Shown here: positions 24,338-24,693 of the stretch, in pieces
Numbering within the stretch: the first letter of the stretch is position 1
Layout: every line of letters begins with the position of its first letter
DNA from: Porticoccaceae bacterium UBA2002
GTDB taxonomy: Bacteria; Pseudomonadota; Gammaproteobacteria; Pseudomonadales; Porticoccaceae
Length of the DNA stretch: 24,693 nucleotides
Reading direction: 5' to 3'
Assembly: GCA_002334915.1 (NCBI GenBank)
Contig: DDCQ01000046.1
Location: 14,484 to 39,176, forward strand
Position numbers and translations under genes: made by a program
The notes under the pieces: generated by a model
What the model saw: only the letters and a program-made list of their open reading frames with translations
Database searches by the model: none
Told to the model about the DNA's origin: nothing

Positions 24338-24562
24338 CTGCGTATTGTAGCCATAATCCCAGGGGTTTTGGATCAGCTAGAGAAAATAATCAGCTTTTTT
24401 GCTGAGCTTTGTAATTTACCGACATGCTCAGCCATTCCAGGTTTGGCGATGGGCTTTTTATCAGGAGGCTTAATAGGCTTGTTCTGCAGAGATGTCGCTG
24501 ATAGCTATCGCTTAAATGTACGCCAGATCAAGAGTTTTTTGACTAAATATCGAGCACTCTAA
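24338..24562 (+). CDS. Possible small membrane protein, 74 aa (start uncertain)
   Basis: A short frame between alaA and the tRNA. The in-frame stop TAG 24323-24325 limits it upstream. The best ribosome site in the area, AGAGGAG (24324-24330), is 7 bases before CTG 24338; a TTG at 24368 (64 aa) is the alternative, but AGGGG there is only 2 bases away. The product has one likely membrane segment, SAIPGLAMGFLSGGLIGLF, flanked by charged ends (CRDVADSYRLNVRQIKSFLTKYR). I do not recognise it. Against it: the first codons coincide with a possible alaA promoter, and length is short. For it: ribosome site and coherent amphipathic layout. Confidence 0.35.
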   Translation: MRIVAIIPGVLDQLEKIISFFAELCNLPTCSAIPGLAMGFLSGGLIGLFCRDVADSYRLNVRQIKSFLTKYRAL

Positions 24563-24574
24563 ATAAAAGGACTA

Positions 24575-24604
24575 AACCCCTTAAAATTAAACTAGCTAAG
24601 GGTT
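24575..24604. repeat. Imperfect inverted repeat before the tRNA promoter
   Basis: AACCCCTTA (24575-24583) pairs with TAAGGGTT (24597-24604) with one bulged C, giving 8 bp around a 13-base A/T-rich loop. The right arm overlaps the first two bases of the -35 box. It could end transcription from upstream or bind a regulator; without a U-run, an intrinsic terminator is doubtful. The A/T-rich centre may also act as an UP element. Confidence 0.35.
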
Positions 24605-24631
24605 GACACTGTACCTGCCGCTACTTATCAT
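24603..24631 (+). promoter_or_regulatory. Sigma-70 promoter of the tRNA-Glu gene
   Basis: Perfect -35 TTGACA (24603-24608), 17-base spacer, then TATCAT (24626-24631), 5/6 of the -10 consensus. The bases after the -10, GCGCGCCTCC, are a GC-rich discriminator typical of stable RNA promoters under stringent (ppGpp/DksA) control. An A/T-rich stretch (24581-24594) upstream fits an UP element. The predicted start is near 24638, about 14 bases before the tRNA. Confidence 0.85.
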
Positions 24632-24651
24632 GCGCGCCTCCTAGCCATTAC

Positions 24652-24693
24652 GTCCCGTTCGTCTAGAGGCCTAGGACACCGCCCTTTCACGGC
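24652..24693 (+). tRNA. tRNA-Glu (anticodon UUC), 5' part
   Basis: The first 42 bases of tRNA-Glu, cut by the window edge. The start GTCCCGTTCGTCTAGAGG, the D-arm, and the anticodon arm CCGCC-CTTTCAC-GGC(GG) with anticodon TTC are nearly identical to E. coli tRNA-Glu. The T-arm and acceptor 3' strand lie beyond the window. It may head a multi-tRNA or longer stable RNA transcript. Confidence 0.95.

Noticed and set aside
1..24693. Mobile element, phage, CRISPR, toxin-antitoxin or defence system
   Set aside because: No transposase, integrase, repeat array or defence-family protein is present; most of the window is core genome.

Overview
The window is a slice of a gammaproteobacterial chromosome of roughly even base composition. 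It carries the long, conserved translation / envelope / lipid A / fatty acid cluster: rpsB(3' end)-tsf-pyrH-frr-uppS-cdsA-dxr-rseP-bamA-skp-lpxD-fabZ-lpxA-lpxB-rnhB-[ketoacyl-ACP synthase III]-dnaE-accA. The protein sequences and the neighbours beyond accA (epmC, an Xni-like nuclease, pdxB, alaA) point to a free-living, probably marine gammaproteobacterium of the Cellvibrionales/SAR92 or pseudomonad-like kind. That placement is an impression from sequence character, not a phylogeny.

Layout. 1-91: end of rpsB. 131-160: strong hairpin terminator/attenuator. 192-5165: tsf, pyrH, frr, uppS, cdsA, dxr (elongation factor Ts, UMP kinase, ribosome recycling, undecaprenyl-PP synthesis, CDP-diglyceride synthesis, first committed MEP step). 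5169-9458: envelope quality control and outer-membrane assembly (rseP, bamA, skp). 9495-12956: lipid A synthesis with fabZ inside it (lpxD-fabZ-lpxA-lpxB). 12953-13591: rnhB. 13592-13717: a short gap with inverted repeats and a candidate promoter. Then a C-terminally extended KAS III gene, which is not part of the classic E. coli order, overlaps dnaE by ATGA. accA follows at 18381-19334.

After accA the conserved cluster ends. A 231-aa gene of unknown function lies on the minus strand (19374-20069), convergent with accA. Its leader has an exact 18-bp tandem duplication next to the ribosome binding site. On the plus strand follow epmC (EF-P hydroxylase), a stand-alone 5'-3' nuclease (xni-like) and pdxB, whose conserved N-terminus shows that it must begin at a non-ATG/GTG/TTG codon, most likely CTG at 21852. 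On the minus strand are alaA and, just behind it, a 47-aa gene that overlaps the end of pdxB. The right edge holds a possible small membrane protein, a textbook stable-RNA promoter and the first 42 bases of tRNA-Glu(UUC).

How the genes fit together. AccA makes malonyl-CoA; KAS III and FabZ act in the fatty acid cycle; hydroxyacyl-ACPs are drawn off by LpxA/LpxD for lipid A. UppS, CdsA and Dxr supply lipid carriers and precursors. RseP, BamA and Skp monitor and build the outer membrane. PdxB makes a PLP precursor and AlaA is a PLP enzyme, although they are convergent rather than co-transcribed. No stretch over 300 bases lacks a gene: the largest gap is the divergent 20070-20337 region (268 bases). 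I see no mobile element, CRISPR array, phage or toxin/defence module. Most of the window is ordinary core genome; the interest lies in starts, small genes, regulatory repeats and the inserted KAS III.
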